A DNA stretch of 64,000 nucleotides from Paractinoplanes durhamensis (lineage in GTDB: Bacteria; Actinomycetota; Actinomycetes; Mycobacteriales; Micromonosporaceae). The translations under genes were made by a program, and so were the position numbers. Below are positions 43,675 through 51,784 of the stretch, in pieces; position 1 is the stretch's first letter, and every line of letters starts with the position of its first letter. The stretch spans positions 124,001-188,000 of the forward strand of contig NZ_BOML01000005.1 in the NCBI RefSeq assembly GCF_016862175.1, written 5' to 3'. The notes below the pieces were generated by a model that saw nothing but the letters and a program-made list of their open reading frames with translations, was not told the DNA's origin and searched no databases.

Positions 43675-44891
43675 ACGACGACGACTACGGCACGAGCCTG
43701 CTCGAGCCGCTGCGCGGCGAGCCGGGCGGCCTGCCCGCGATCGACGTGCCGAAGGCGATGCGCGACGGCCGCCGGATGCGCCGCCGCTGGTGGGTGGGCG
43801 GTTCGGGACTGCTCGCGGCGGCCTCGGCCGCCCTGGTCGGCGGCAGCCTGCTGCTGGCACCGGCCACCGACGGCACCCCGGATCCGGGGCCGAGCCTGCC
43901 GCCCGACCCGGTCGTGCCGGCCGCCTGCACGCTGACGCAGCTGCCCCGCGGCGGTCACCGGAGTGTCGAGGTCTACGGCACCGACGCCGCCGGCCGGTGG
44001 CAGGTGGGCATCGTCGACCCGGTCTCCGGCGGAGCCCAGTCACCGGTGGTGATCTGGCACGACGGCAAGATCGTCGAGCAGGCGGTGGCGCCGGTGAAGC
44101 AAACCGTCCTCTACGACATCAACGCGTCGGGCGTCGCGGTCGGCTACAGCCAGTCCGGCACGCACTACCCCTACGTCTATCAGAACGGCGAGTTCCGCCG
44201 GCTCAAGGGCGGCGCCGGCGAGGCCTCGAAGATCAACGACGACGGCCTGATCGTGGGCAAGCTGTTCCAGAAGGGCGGCATCGGCGTCCCGGTCCGCTGG
44301 CGGTCGGCCGACGCCGAGCCGGAGCCGCTGACCGTCCCGCCCGGTTCGGGGCGCAGCGAGCCGAAATCGCCCGGAGCCAAGTACCTCTACGGCTTCTTCG
44401 ACCTGGCCGAGGACGGCACGATCCTGGGGATCCAGACGGACATCGACGGGCGGAGCTTCCTCTGGATGCCGGACGGCACGGTGCACGACATCGGGAAGCC
44501 GCCGGGGACGACGGGCATCGACGGCCGGTTCGGCCCGACGGCGCTGCGCTTCGGCTGGGTCTACGGCCGGTTCACGGCGCTGACCACGCTCAACGGCCAC
44601 GGGGTCGGAAGCCCGAACTCTCCGGATTCGGCCATGTACCGCTACGAGCCGCACAGCGGCACCTGGCAGAAGTTACCCGGCGCCGCGACGACCGGCGGTT
44701 CCGGGCCGCAGGTCATCATCGGCGCCACGGTCGTCGAGCTGCCGACGGATCCGGCGCTGGTGCAGGCCGGTCAGGGCACCTTCGACGTGGCGGCGGTCAG
44801 TGCGGACGGGCGCACCGTGGCCGGTAACGCCCTCAGCAACCGCTCCGATCCGGCCGTGCCGTTCCAGCCGCTCATCTGGCGCTGCGAATAG
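43671..44891 (+). CDS. Membrane-anchored partner of the ECF sigma factor (probable anti-sigma factor)
   Basis: 406 residues: about 40 cytoplasmic residues (SLLEPLRGEPGG, IDVPKAMRDGRRMRRR), one membrane helix (about 42-63), and an extracytoplasmic region of about 330 residues built of beta-propeller-like repeats: VYGTDAAGRWQVGIVDP, LYDINASGVAVGYSQSGTHY, INDDGLIVGKLF, LAEDGTILGIQTDIDG, VSADGRTVAGNAL (HAF-like units). No zinc HxxxCxxC motif is visible in the short cytoplasmic part. Anti-sigma function is inferred from ATGA overlap with the sigma gene and topology. Its end overlaps the convergent Gfo/Idh gene by 20 bp. Confidence 0.75.
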   Translation: MNDDDYGTSLLEPLRGEPGGLPAIDVPKAMRDGRRMRRRWWVGGSGLLAAASAALVGGSLLLAPATDGTPDPGPSLPPDPVVPAACTLTQLPRGGHRSVEVYGTDAAGRWQVGIVDPVSGGAQSPVVIWHDGKIVEQAVAPVKQTVLYDINASGVAVGYSQSGTHYPYVYQNGEFRRLKGGAGEASKINDDGLIVGKLFQKGGIGVPVRWRSADAEPEPLTVPPGSGRSEPKSPGAKYLYGFFDLAEDGTILGIQTDIDGRSFLWMPDGTVHDIGKPPGTTGIDGRFGPTALRFGWVYGRFTALTTLNGHGVGSPNSPDSAMYRYEPHSGTWQKLPGAATTGGSGPQVIIGATVVELPTDPALVQAGQGTFDVAAVSADGRTVAGNALSNRSDPAVPFQPLIWRCE

Positions 44892-45777
44892 CCACCGTCC
44901 GGCCGGTGGTGACCGCCTCCTGGGCGGCCTCCAGGACGGCGGTCACCACGGTGCCGAAGCGGATGTCCAGCTCGGATTTCGGGCCGCCGGCCGCCGCGGC
45001 GAGCAGCTGGTCGATCGCCCGGGTCAGTGCCTCGGTCGGCAGCCACTCGGCCTCGGGCGCCACCCGGAAGCCGGCCTCACCGGCGAACACGGTCTCCTCG
45101 CGTTCCGCGGCCGGGGCGGCGTCGACGGTCAGGGTGAGGCTGCTGATCGCACCGTCGGCGTGCCGCAGCAGCAGGTGGGTCATGTCGTGCGGGCCGGCCA
45201 TCGCGGCCGCCTCGGTGACCGGGCCGAGCACCGGCAGCAGCGCGGCGACCGCGTGCGGGCCGACGTCCCACAGGCCGCCGCTCTCCTTGCGCCACGGCGA
45301 CGCGCCGAACGGGTTGTCCCCGACGAAGATCGAGCCGAGGTGGTCGACCCGGGCCTCCCGCCAGCCGCCGGTCGCGGCCGCCTCGGCCAGGAACTCGGCG
45401 ACCGGGGGCATCAGCCGCCGGGTGAAGAACACCACCGACGCCAGGTCGCGCTCGGCGACCGCGTCGGCGATCTCCTGCGCCTCGGCCGCGGTGAACGCCA
45501 CCGGCTTGTCGAGCAGCAGATGCTTGCCGGCCTTGGCGGCGCGCAGCGCGAGCGGCGCCTGCACGTCCGGCGGCAACGCGATCGCCACCGCGTCGACGTC
45601 GGCGAGAAGCTCCTCGATCTCGGCGTACGCCCGGGCGCCGTGCAATGCGGCAAGCTCGGCCGCCTTGTCGGGATTGCGGCCCCAGACCCCGACAAGCTCG
45701 ACATCCGGGTGTTCCGCCAACGCGGGCGCGTGCGCCTGATGGGCCCAGGGTCCCGTGCCGAATAGTCCGAAGCGCAT
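44872..45777 (-). CDS. Gfo/Idh/MocA-family oxidoreductase
   Basis: 301 residues. N-terminal Rossmann domain MRFGLFGTGPWAHQAHAPAL, ADVDAVAIALPPDVQAPLA, and the catalytic lysine in DKP (90-92; EKP in most members). C-terminal alpha/beta domain with GGLWDVGPHAVAALLPVLGP, histidine included. Family enzymes oxidise or reduce sugars and cyclitols with NAD(P); the substrate is not evident. Start ATG 45777. Convergent overlap with the sigma-partner gene. Confidence 0.9.
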   Translation of the reverse strand: MRFGLFGTGPWAHQAHAPALAEHPDVELVGVWGRNPDKAAELAALHGARAYAEIEELLADVDAVAIALPPDVQAPLALRAAKAGKHLLLDKPVAFTAAEAQEIADAVAERDLASVVFFTRRLMPPVAEFLAEAAATGGWREARVDHLGSIFVGDNPFGASPWRKESGGLWDVGPHAVAALLPVLGPVTEAAAMAGPHDMTHLLLRHADGAISSLTLTVDAAPAAEREETVFAGEAGFRVAPEAEWLPTEALTRAIDQLLAAAAGGPKSELDIRFGTVVTAVLEAAQEAVTTGRTVAIRSAR

Positions 45778-45850
45778 GCCACGACCTGCCTCTCTAGCTG
45801 CTAGAACGCAAGCTATCCGCCCGCTGGTTTATCCCGCAAACCGAGATCAG

Positions 45851-45856
45851 TACGCT
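45851..45856 (+). promoter_or_regulatory. -10 element of 45863 gene (leaderless arrangement)
   Basis: TACGCT followed by 6 nt and GTG 45863, without a ribosome site. Confidence 0.45.
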
Positions 45857-45862
45857 GGCCGG

Positions 45863-46228
45863 GTGAACGGTCCCCTGTCGGTCGCGACGATCGTCGTCGC
45901 CCTCGTGCTGGCGGCGTGGCTCCTGCTGCGCGCCGCACTCAACCGTGCGCCCAGCCGCTTCGACCTGCTGGCCACCGCCGTGCTCGGCGCGCTGGTCGCG
46001 GTGCTCGTCCTGGTCGCCGTGGTCGGCCTCTTCGGAGACCACCGGCCGTCCGATACACCTACCTTCGGCGGCTACCTGATCACTACGATCGCGTTCGCCC
46101 CCACCGCCATCTACCTGGCCCGGATGGAGCCGACCCGATGGGGCAACCTGATCCTCGGCGTCGCCTGTCTGGTGCTGCCGGTCCTCGTGCTGCGGCTGCA
46201 GCAGATTGCGTCGGTGACCGTTGCCTGA
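45863..46228 (+). CDS. Small membrane protein
   Basis: 121 residues from GTG 45863. Four predicted membrane helices (SVATIVVALVLAAWLLLRAA, DLLATAVLGALVAVLVLVAV, GGYLITTIAFAPTAIYLAR, LILGVACLVLPVLVLRL). The upstream extension of the frame passes the promoter and is excluded. Overlaps the following membrane gene by 8 nt. Family not recognised; such pairs are common in actinobacteria. Confidence 0.75.
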   Translation: MNGPLSVATIVVALVLAAWLLLRAALNRAPSRFDLLATAVLGALVAVLVLVAVVGLFGDHRPSDTPTFGGYLITTIAFAPTAIYLARMEPTRWGNLILGVACLVLPVLVLRLQQIASVTVA

Positions 46229-46670
46229 CTCTCCCGCCCGCACCCGCCCGGTCGACGCCGCGCTGCACACCGGCCTGGGCCGGGTGCTGCTGTTCATCTA
46301 CGGCGTCTTCGCCCTGTCGGCGAGCGCCCGCGCCCTCGTGCAGATCCTCTCGAAGTTCGACGAGGCGCCGCTCGCCTACCTGCTGTCCGCGCTGGCCGGC
46401 GTGGTCTACATCGCGGCCACCGTCGGCCTCGCGATCGGCGGCGAGCGCGGCCGGCGGATCGCCCTGGTCAGCTGCAGCATCGAGCTGATCGGCGTACTCG
46501 TGGTCGGCACCCTGAGCGTCGCCGACGCGGTCGCCTTCCCGGACGACACCGTGTGGTCGCGGTTCGGCAGCGGCTACGGCTACGTCCCGCTCGTGCTCCC
46601 GTTCTTCGGCCTCGGGTGGATCTGGAAACACCGCCCCACTCAGCCGGAAACCCGCGACGACAACGCCTAG
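46221..46670 (+). CDS. Small membrane protein
   Basis: 149 residues from TTG 46221, inside the end of the previous gene. Four predicted helices (VLLFIYGVFALSASARALVQ, YLLSALAGVVYIAATVGLAI, IALVSCSIELIGVLVVGTLS, YVPLVLPFFGLGWIW) and a short acidic tail. It is translationally coupled to the preceding gene, so the two may form a complex. Overlaps the convergent STAND gene by 4 bp. Confidence 0.75.
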   Translation: MPDSPARTRPVDAALHTGLGRVLLFIYGVFALSASARALVQILSKFDEAPLAYLLSALAGVVYIAATVGLAIGGERGRRIALVSCSIELIGVLVVGTLSVADAVAFPDDTVWSRFGSGYGYVPLVLPFFGLGWIWKHRPTQPETRDDNA

Positions 46671-48952
46671 ATCTGTCCCAGCCAGGACACGATCGCGGCC
46701 CGCAGCGCTTCGAGCTCGGTCCGTCCCTGAGCGATCAAGCCGATCACCTCGTCGAGGAGCTCGCGCGCGGCCGGGACGGCCTCGGCCGATCGGCCCCGCC
46801 GTCCCTTCATCCCGATAATCAGGTAGCGCACGGTCAGCGTGTCGGCGTGGGTCGCGCCGAGCACGCGCCGATAGTCGCCGAGCAGGCGTTCCATTTCGGA
46901 GAGTGCCTCGGCGCCCTCGCCGGCCGCTTCCAACCCGGCACAGAGCTCGATTCCTACCTCGAGAACCTCCGGATCGTCCGGACCGAGCACCCGTCCGAGG
47001 CCGTCGAGCAGCAGTCGCAATTCCGCGACGGCGGCCACCGGGTTGTCCGGTCCGAGGGTCTCGACGAGGGCGATCCGGGTGTTGAGCGTGTCGCGGTGGT
47101 CACCGCCGAGCACGCGTTCGTAGTCGTCGATCAACCTGCGCAGACCGGCGACCGCCTCGTCGTGGTCGCCGGTCTCGTCCTGCCAGTGGGCAACCGCGTG
47201 CCGGGTGGCCAGCGTGTTCGGATGATCCGCACCGAGCAGCTGCTCCCTCGTCCGCAACAGGTCCCGTAGCCCGGCCAGCGCCGCAACGGCGTCGCCGGCC
47301 CGGCCGACTGCCCAGCAGAGGTTGTTCCGGATCGTCAGGCTGTCGGCGTGCTCGGGCCCCAGTCGCTCGATCGCGATCGGCAGGAGCCGTTCCCAATACC
47401 GCACGGCGGCCGACAACAGGCCCTGGCGCGGGAGACTGTTGCCGGCGAGGAGCAGGAGCTGGTGAAGCTTGCCGTCCCACAGCGCTCCCCCCGCGTGCTC
47501 GATCAGCGCCTCGACGTTGGCCCGCAGCAGGTCGACGAGCCCGAGGTCGCCTTCGACGTCCGGCCAGATCTCCAGAAGTGCGTCCGCCGCGCACACCGCC
47601 GCTCCCGCGATACGGTCGGCCGGCCCGGACTCCCGGACGCTCCGTTGGAGCAATTGGTGCACCACAACGGCCCGGCGCTCGTCGTCGAGCCGGCCGAGGC
47701 TGAGAACCTCGAGGTTGGCCAGGCCGTCCCAGGAGTCGTCGGCGGTGGTCGCCCGGCCACGGCGGTCGGTGAGCATCTTCTGCACGGGGGCGGCGGTGAA
47801 CATGCCGGCCGGGATGCCGTTGGGGCTGAGCACCGCCGCCAGTTCGAGCAGGGGCAGGGCCGCACCGGACGGGTCGCGCTCGTTCGCTCTCTCGATCGAG
47901 AGCGCGAACGTCGATGTCAGGGTGGCCGCGTAGTCGTCGGGCCGAAGCCTCGTCTGGAGCTCGTCGAGCCGGCGTGCCCGGAACCGCCGCAGATACTCGT
48001 CGCAGGTCAGATGCCGGTCCATGAGGTACGCCGCGGCCTGCGCGAGGGCGAGCGGAAGGTGACCCAGCTCGTCGGCCAGCCGATCGACAGCGTGCGGATC
48101 ATGGAGCCCCGGACCGAGCTTCTCACTCAGGTAGCGATGTGACTCCGCCGGCTCGAACGGGCCGACCGGCAGGATGGTGCGGTGATGCCCGGCCAGGGCG
48201 GCCTCACGGCTCCGGGTGGTCACCACGGCGTTGCCGTTGCCGGCCGGTGGCCACAACCCACTCAGGTCGGCCGGGTCCTGGAGGTCGTCGAGCACGATCA
48301 GCCACCGGAGGCCGTCCGGCTCGGACAGCGCGGCCAGGAACAGGTCGGCGGCGGCCGGTGCGTCCGTCTCCTCGATGCCGAGAAGCGCCGCCGCATCGGC
48401 GTACCCGGCGATGATCTTCTCGCGCGAGGTCGCCGTGACCCAGACGACGATCTCGACCTGGTAGTCGGCCCAGGACCGCCGAGCCAACTCGGCCGCGAGC
48501 TGCGTCTTGCCCACTCCGCCGAGCCCGTTGAGCACGAAGAGGTGACCGGGGCGGAAGGCGTCGTCGAGGTCGGTGGCGACCCGCCGATGCTGGTGCGCGC
48601 CGGCCAACGAGGGCGGCCGCCCACCGACCCACTGCTGTCGGCCGGTCTCCCGGGCTTCGTCGCGGAGCATCCGGCGCAGATCCCGCAGCCACGGGTCGAG
48701 GTCGGGCTCGCCGGGAAACTTCGCGTAGCGGTGGCACGCGGCCACCACCGCTCGCACGAAGGCTTGGTCGACGGCCCGCCCGGTGGACAATTTGTCATGA
48801 ATTGTCGCGTGTGGATAACCATCACCCGCGGCCCGGGTCAGTTTTTCGATCGCTCGATAGGGTGGTGTACCGCAATCCACCCGCCACTGCCGGAGCTTTG
48901 CGGCATACGCTTGGCGTGCGCTCAGCGGCGCATCTTCGACACGGGTGGCCAT
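46667..48952 (-). CDS. NB-ARC/TPR STAND protein with N-terminal helical effector-like domain
   Basis: 761 residues. N-terminal domain (1-75): YAAKLRQWRVDCGTPPYRAI, EKLTRAAGDGYPHATIHDKL, a helix-turn-helix-like module that precedes many actinobacterial STAND ATPases. NB-ARC core: Walker A GGVGKT (145-150), Walker B LIVLDDL (218-224), TTRSREAAL sensor. C-terminal half is TPR repeats of the kinesin-light-chain type (LLGADHPNTLATRHAVAHWQ, LGGDHRDTLNTRIALVETLG). STAND proteins oligomerise on ligand binding; they act as regulators or as phage-defence NLRs. Which applies here is open. Start ATG 48952 lacks a ribosome site. Confidence 0.88.
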   Translation of the reverse strand: MATRVEDAPLSARQAYAAKLRQWRVDCGTPPYRAIEKLTRAAGDGYPHATIHDKLSTGRAVDQAFVRAVVAACHRYAKFPGEPDLDPWLRDLRRMLRDEARETGRQQWVGGRPPSLAGAHQHRRVATDLDDAFRPGHLFVLNGLGGVGKTQLAAELARRSWADYQVEIVVWVTATSREKIIAGYADAAALLGIEETDAPAAADLFLAALSEPDGLRWLIVLDDLQDPADLSGLWPPAGNGNAVVTTRSREAALAGHHRTILPVGPFEPAESHRYLSEKLGPGLHDPHAVDRLADELGHLPLALAQAAAYLMDRHLTCDEYLRRFRARRLDELQTRLRPDDYAATLTSTFALSIERANERDPSGAALPLLELAAVLSPNGIPAGMFTAAPVQKMLTDRRGRATTADDSWDGLANLEVLSLGRLDDERRAVVVHQLLQRSVRESGPADRIAGAAVCAADALLEIWPDVEGDLGLVDLLRANVEALIEHAGGALWDGKLHQLLLLAGNSLPRQGLLSAAVRYWERLLPIAIERLGPEHADSLTIRNNLCWAVGRAGDAVAALAGLRDLLRTREQLLGADHPNTLATRHAVAHWQDETGDHDEAVAGLRRLIDDYERVLGGDHRDTLNTRIALVETLGPDNPVAAVAELRLLLDGLGRVLGPDDPEVLEVGIELCAGLEAAGEGAEALSEMERLLGDYRRVLGATHADTLTVRYLIIGMKGRRGRSAEAVPAARELLDEVIGLIAQGRTELEALRAAIVSWLGQI

Positions 48953-49015
48953 AGACAGAATGTGACCACTTAACCTCGCTCCGTGTCGACAGGTGGCCGC
49001 GTTCGGATCTGTCCG

Positions 49016-49034
49016 GATGTCTTAAACGGACATC
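49016..49034. promoter_or_regulatory. Inverted repeat upstream of STAND gene
   Basis: GATGTC and GACATC around a 7-base AT-rich centre, in the gap between the GspS-like gene end and the STAND start. Candidate operator or weak terminator. Confidence 0.35.
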
Positions 49035-49058
49035 AAACGGCACCCGATGCGGCCGCCG

Positions 49059-50522
49059 TCAGGTGTCGGCCTCGACGGTATGCGGGACGAAGTAGCTCTG
49101 GTCCTTTGTTACCAGGCCGTCGGTGCCCAGGCCCTCGCGGATGCCCATGCCGGCCGGCTCGCCGTCGATCAGCCAGGAGCCGATCACCGGGTGGACGGTG
49201 CCCTCCAAGCCGTCGAACGACGGGAGCTCGCACAGCTCCTGGACCACGAACAGGCCGTCCGACCCGTACTCGGAAGGGTTTTCGGTGATTGTCCGGCCGT
49301 CGCCGACCAGCGTTACCGAACCGCCCTCCCGGCCCCACACCGGTTTTTTCGCGTAGCTCTTCAGCGTGGCCGCTCCGGCGGAGCCGGCGAAGTAGGCCGG
49401 GAGCAGGTATTTGCTGCGCTCCGGGTCGTCACCGAACAGCTTCCACAGGACCGGCAGCAGGGCCTTGTTGCCGAGGAGAGCGGCCTTGTAGGGCGGCTCG
49501 ATCCAGACCGTGCCGTGCTTCGTCGGGTCGGCCATGTTGCGGAAGAAGCCCTTGCCGCCCTCTTCCGTCCAGAACCATTCCCACGGGTAGAGCATGAAGA
49601 TGATGTCGATCGGCTGGGATTTGTCCTCCCGGCCGGGCTCGGGCACGAAGAGCACGCGGTCGCCGGCGACGTCCCAGCCGATCTGGCTCATCGCGATCAG
49701 CTCGACCGGGTAGCCGGCCTCCTCCGCGGTCGACATGAGATAGGCGACGTTCATCCGGTCCTCGCCGGTCGTCTCGCTCGTCTCGTACGCAAAGAAGATC
49801 TTCGGTTTTTCCGGGAGCCAGGTGCGGGCCTCGCGCAGCTTGTCGATGTTGCGCCGCCACGCGCCGGGGTTGGCCGGCTCGCCGTCGGCCGCCTCCCAGC
49901 CGACCAGGCGGTCGTGCAGGGAGTTCCACTGGCGCCACGGGTGCTGGGTCACGCCGGTCTGGTCGACCCAGTGCCACTGGATGACCGCGCTCTCCACCAG
50001 CGACGTCGGCGTCTGCCCGTTCAGCTCGAGCATCTTGGGAGTGGAGCCGGCCCCGTTGTACCAAAGATCGAAGCGGGCGTAGATGCTCGGCGAGTAGTCC
50101 GGCGTCTGCATCGGCAACCGCATGTCGGGGTCTTTGTCGTAGTGCGTCCACGTGTCGGCGTCGCCGTCGAACCAGGTGCGGATGATCTGCTCGTGGGTGA
50201 ACTCGGGGATCCCGATCTTGGCGAGGAAGCAGCTCTGCGGGTTGCAGACCGAGTTGAAGAAGCCGTCGCGGCGGCCCTGCACGGTGTGCCGCGGGCACTG
50301 CTTGACCATCCAGTCGCCGGCCTCGAGGCACATCGCGAACAGGGTCGAGGTGGCCGACTCCAGCTCCTCGATCTCGGCCGCGGTGAAGTCGTAATACGGC
50401 CCCTCCTGCCAGTACGAGATCATCGTCCCGTCGGGCAACTCGGTGTCGTTGTAGGTCAGTCCGAGACTGTAATTGGTGAGTTTCCACCCGTCTCGGACCG
50501 GACCATACGGAACTCGGCGCAC
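49059..50522 (-). CDS. Glutathionylspermidine-synthase-like (YgiC-type) ATP-grasp ligase
   Basis: 487 residues, close in build to E. coli YgiC/YjfC and the synthetase half of Gss. Features: LWYNGAGSTPKMLELNGQTP, TSLVESAVIQWHWV, IDIIFMLYPWEWFW, IEPPYKAALLGNKALLPVLW, AKKPVWGREGGSV and VIGSWLIDGEPAGMGIRE near the end. It should form an amide bond using ATP, perhaps on peptides or polyamines; true substrate is unknown for the YgiC group. GTG 50522 is 2 nt after the stop of a YgiB-like gene, mirroring the ygiBC pair. Confidence 0.88.
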   Translation of the reverse strand: MRRVPYGPVRDGWKLTNYSLGLTYNDTELPDGTMISYWQEGPYYDFTAAEIEELESATSTLFAMCLEAGDWMVKQCPRHTVQGRRDGFFNSVCNPQSCFLAKIGIPEFTHEQIIRTWFDGDADTWTHYDKDPDMRLPMQTPDYSPSIYARFDLWYNGAGSTPKMLELNGQTPTSLVESAVIQWHWVDQTGVTQHPWRQWNSLHDRLVGWEAADGEPANPGAWRRNIDKLREARTWLPEKPKIFFAYETSETTGEDRMNVAYLMSTAEEAGYPVELIAMSQIGWDVAGDRVLFVPEPGREDKSQPIDIIFMLYPWEWFWTEEGGKGFFRNMADPTKHGTVWIEPPYKAALLGNKALLPVLWKLFGDDPERSKYLLPAYFAGSAGAATLKSYAKKPVWGREGGSVTLVGDGRTITENPSEYGSDGLFVVQELCELPSFDGLEGTVHPVIGSWLIDGEPAGMGIREGLGTDGLVTKDQSYFVPHTVEADT

Positions 50523-50524
50523 GA

Positions 50525-50953
50525 TCAGCTACCAGACTTGCTCGAGGATTTTCCGGAGGACTTGCTGGTGCCGCTGCCACCCTTGCCGACGACGCTGGTC
50601 TTGACCGTGCCGTTGCCGATCTTGCCGGAGGACGGCAGGCCGAACGCGGACCGGGACGCCTTGTCGTTGTAGGCGAACTTGGTGCCCCCGGACGGCAGCC
50701 TGCTGCCGACCGAGTAGCCGCGGCCGTAGGACGGCGAGTGCCAGATGTAATAGGGGTAGATGCCGCCCGACGAGTGGTAGTGGTCGTCGTCGCAGTAGTC
50801 CTCGTCGACGATCACGCCATTCTGGTCGGCGCAGTAGAAGCCCTCGTCCTGGTAGCGGTTGCCGCTGTCGCAGGCCGCCGCGCCGCCCGCCGCCAGCAAC
50901 ATGAAGGTGCTGGTCAGCGAGACACTGCGGGAGGTCATGCGTCTATTCATCAT
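50525..50953 (-). CDS. Lipoprotein-like partner of the YgiC-type ligase
   Basis: 142 residues. N-terminal signal-like helix (STFMLLAAGGAAAC) with a possible lipobox ending at Cys28, then an acidic Tyr/His/Asp part (FYCADQNGVIVDEDYCDDDH), and a basic Gly/Ser/Lys C-terminus (KTSVVGKGGSGTSKSSGKSS). The layout, position and spacing resemble E. coli YgiB, encoded before YgiC, although clear sequence similarity is not visible to me. Start ATG 50953; ATG 50950 and 50938 are possible. Exported location is inferred. Confidence 0.7.
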   Translation of the reverse strand: MMNRRMTSRSVSLTSTFMLLAAGGAAACDSGNRYQDEGFYCADQNGVIVDEDYCDDDHYHSSGGIYPYYIWHSPSYGRGYSVGSRLPSGGTKFAYNDKASRSAFGLPSSGKIGNGTVKTSVVGKGGSGTSKSSGKSSSKSGS

Positions 50954-50977
50954 CTCTTTGTAGCGCCCCTCAGCAAA

Positions 50978-51742
50978 CTAATCCCGAGGGCCACCGGCCA
51001 CGTAGATGACCTGACCGGAGACGAACCCGGCGCCCTCGCTGACGAGGAAGGATACGGTGTTCGCGACGTCTTCGGGACGACCTGAACGGCCCACCGGGAT
51101 CTGACCGATGGCGGCCTTCTCGAAATCGGCGAAATCGACCCCGACCCGGGCGGCGGTGGCGGCGGTCATGTCGGTGACGATGAAGCCGGGGGCGACCGCG
51201 TTGGCGGTGATGCCGTAGCGGCCGAGCTCGATCGCGAGGGTCTTGGTGAAGCCCTGCAGACCGGCCTTGGCCGCCGAGTAGTTGGCCTGACCGCGGTTGC
51301 CCAGCGCCGAGGTGCTGGAGAGGCTGACGATCCGGCCCCAGCCCGCGTCCACCATGTGCTTCTGCACGGCCCGGCTGAACAGGAACGCGCCGCGCAGGTG
51401 GACCGCCATCACGGTCTCCCAGTCGTCCTCGCTCATCTTGAACAGCAGGTTGTCGCGCAGCACGCCGGCGTTGTTGACCAGCACGGTCGGCGCACCCAGC
51501 TCGGCCACCACCCGCTCGGTGGCCGCCGCGACCTGCACCGGGTCGGAGACGTCGGCCCCGACCGCCAGGGCGGTGCCGCCGGCGTCGTGGATCGCGGTCA
51601 CGGTGTTGGCGCAGGCACCCTCGTCGAGGTCGACGACGGCGACGGCGAGCCCGTCGGCGGCGAGCTTGCGGGCGGTGGCCTCACCGATCCCTCGCGCGGC
51701 TCCGGTGACGATGGCTACCCGGGTGGGTGCGGACTGCGACAT
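50978..51742 (-). CDS. Short-chain dehydrogenase/reductase (FabG-like)
   Basis: 254 residues. Classical SDR: TGAARGIG (13-20), NNAG (90-93), catalytic serine in SLSSTSA, Y155 and K159 in NYSAAK, and C-terminal VSFLVSEGAGFVSGQVIYVA. Closest in pattern to 3-oxoacyl-ACP reductases and acetoacetyl-CoA reductases. ATG 51742 has GGAGG 5 nt upstream; a GTG at 51754 is in frame but overlaps that site. It follows the GH13 gene by 42 nt. Confidence 0.92.
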   Translation of the reverse strand: MSQSAPTRVAIVTGAARGIGEATARKLAADGLAVAVVDLDEGACANTVTAIHDAGGTALAVGADVSDPVQVAAATERVVAELGAPTVLVNNAGVLRDNLLFKMSEDDWETVMAVHLRGAFLFSRAVQKHMVDAGWGRIVSLSSTSALGNRGQANYSAAKAGLQGFTKTLAIELGRYGITANAVAPGFIVTDMTAATAARVGVDFADFEKAAIGQIPVGRSGRPEDVANTVSFLVSEGAGFVSGQVIYVAGGPRD

Positions 51743-51784
51743 TGCGGCCTCCACTGATCTACCGACGGCCGACTGTAACCCGGC

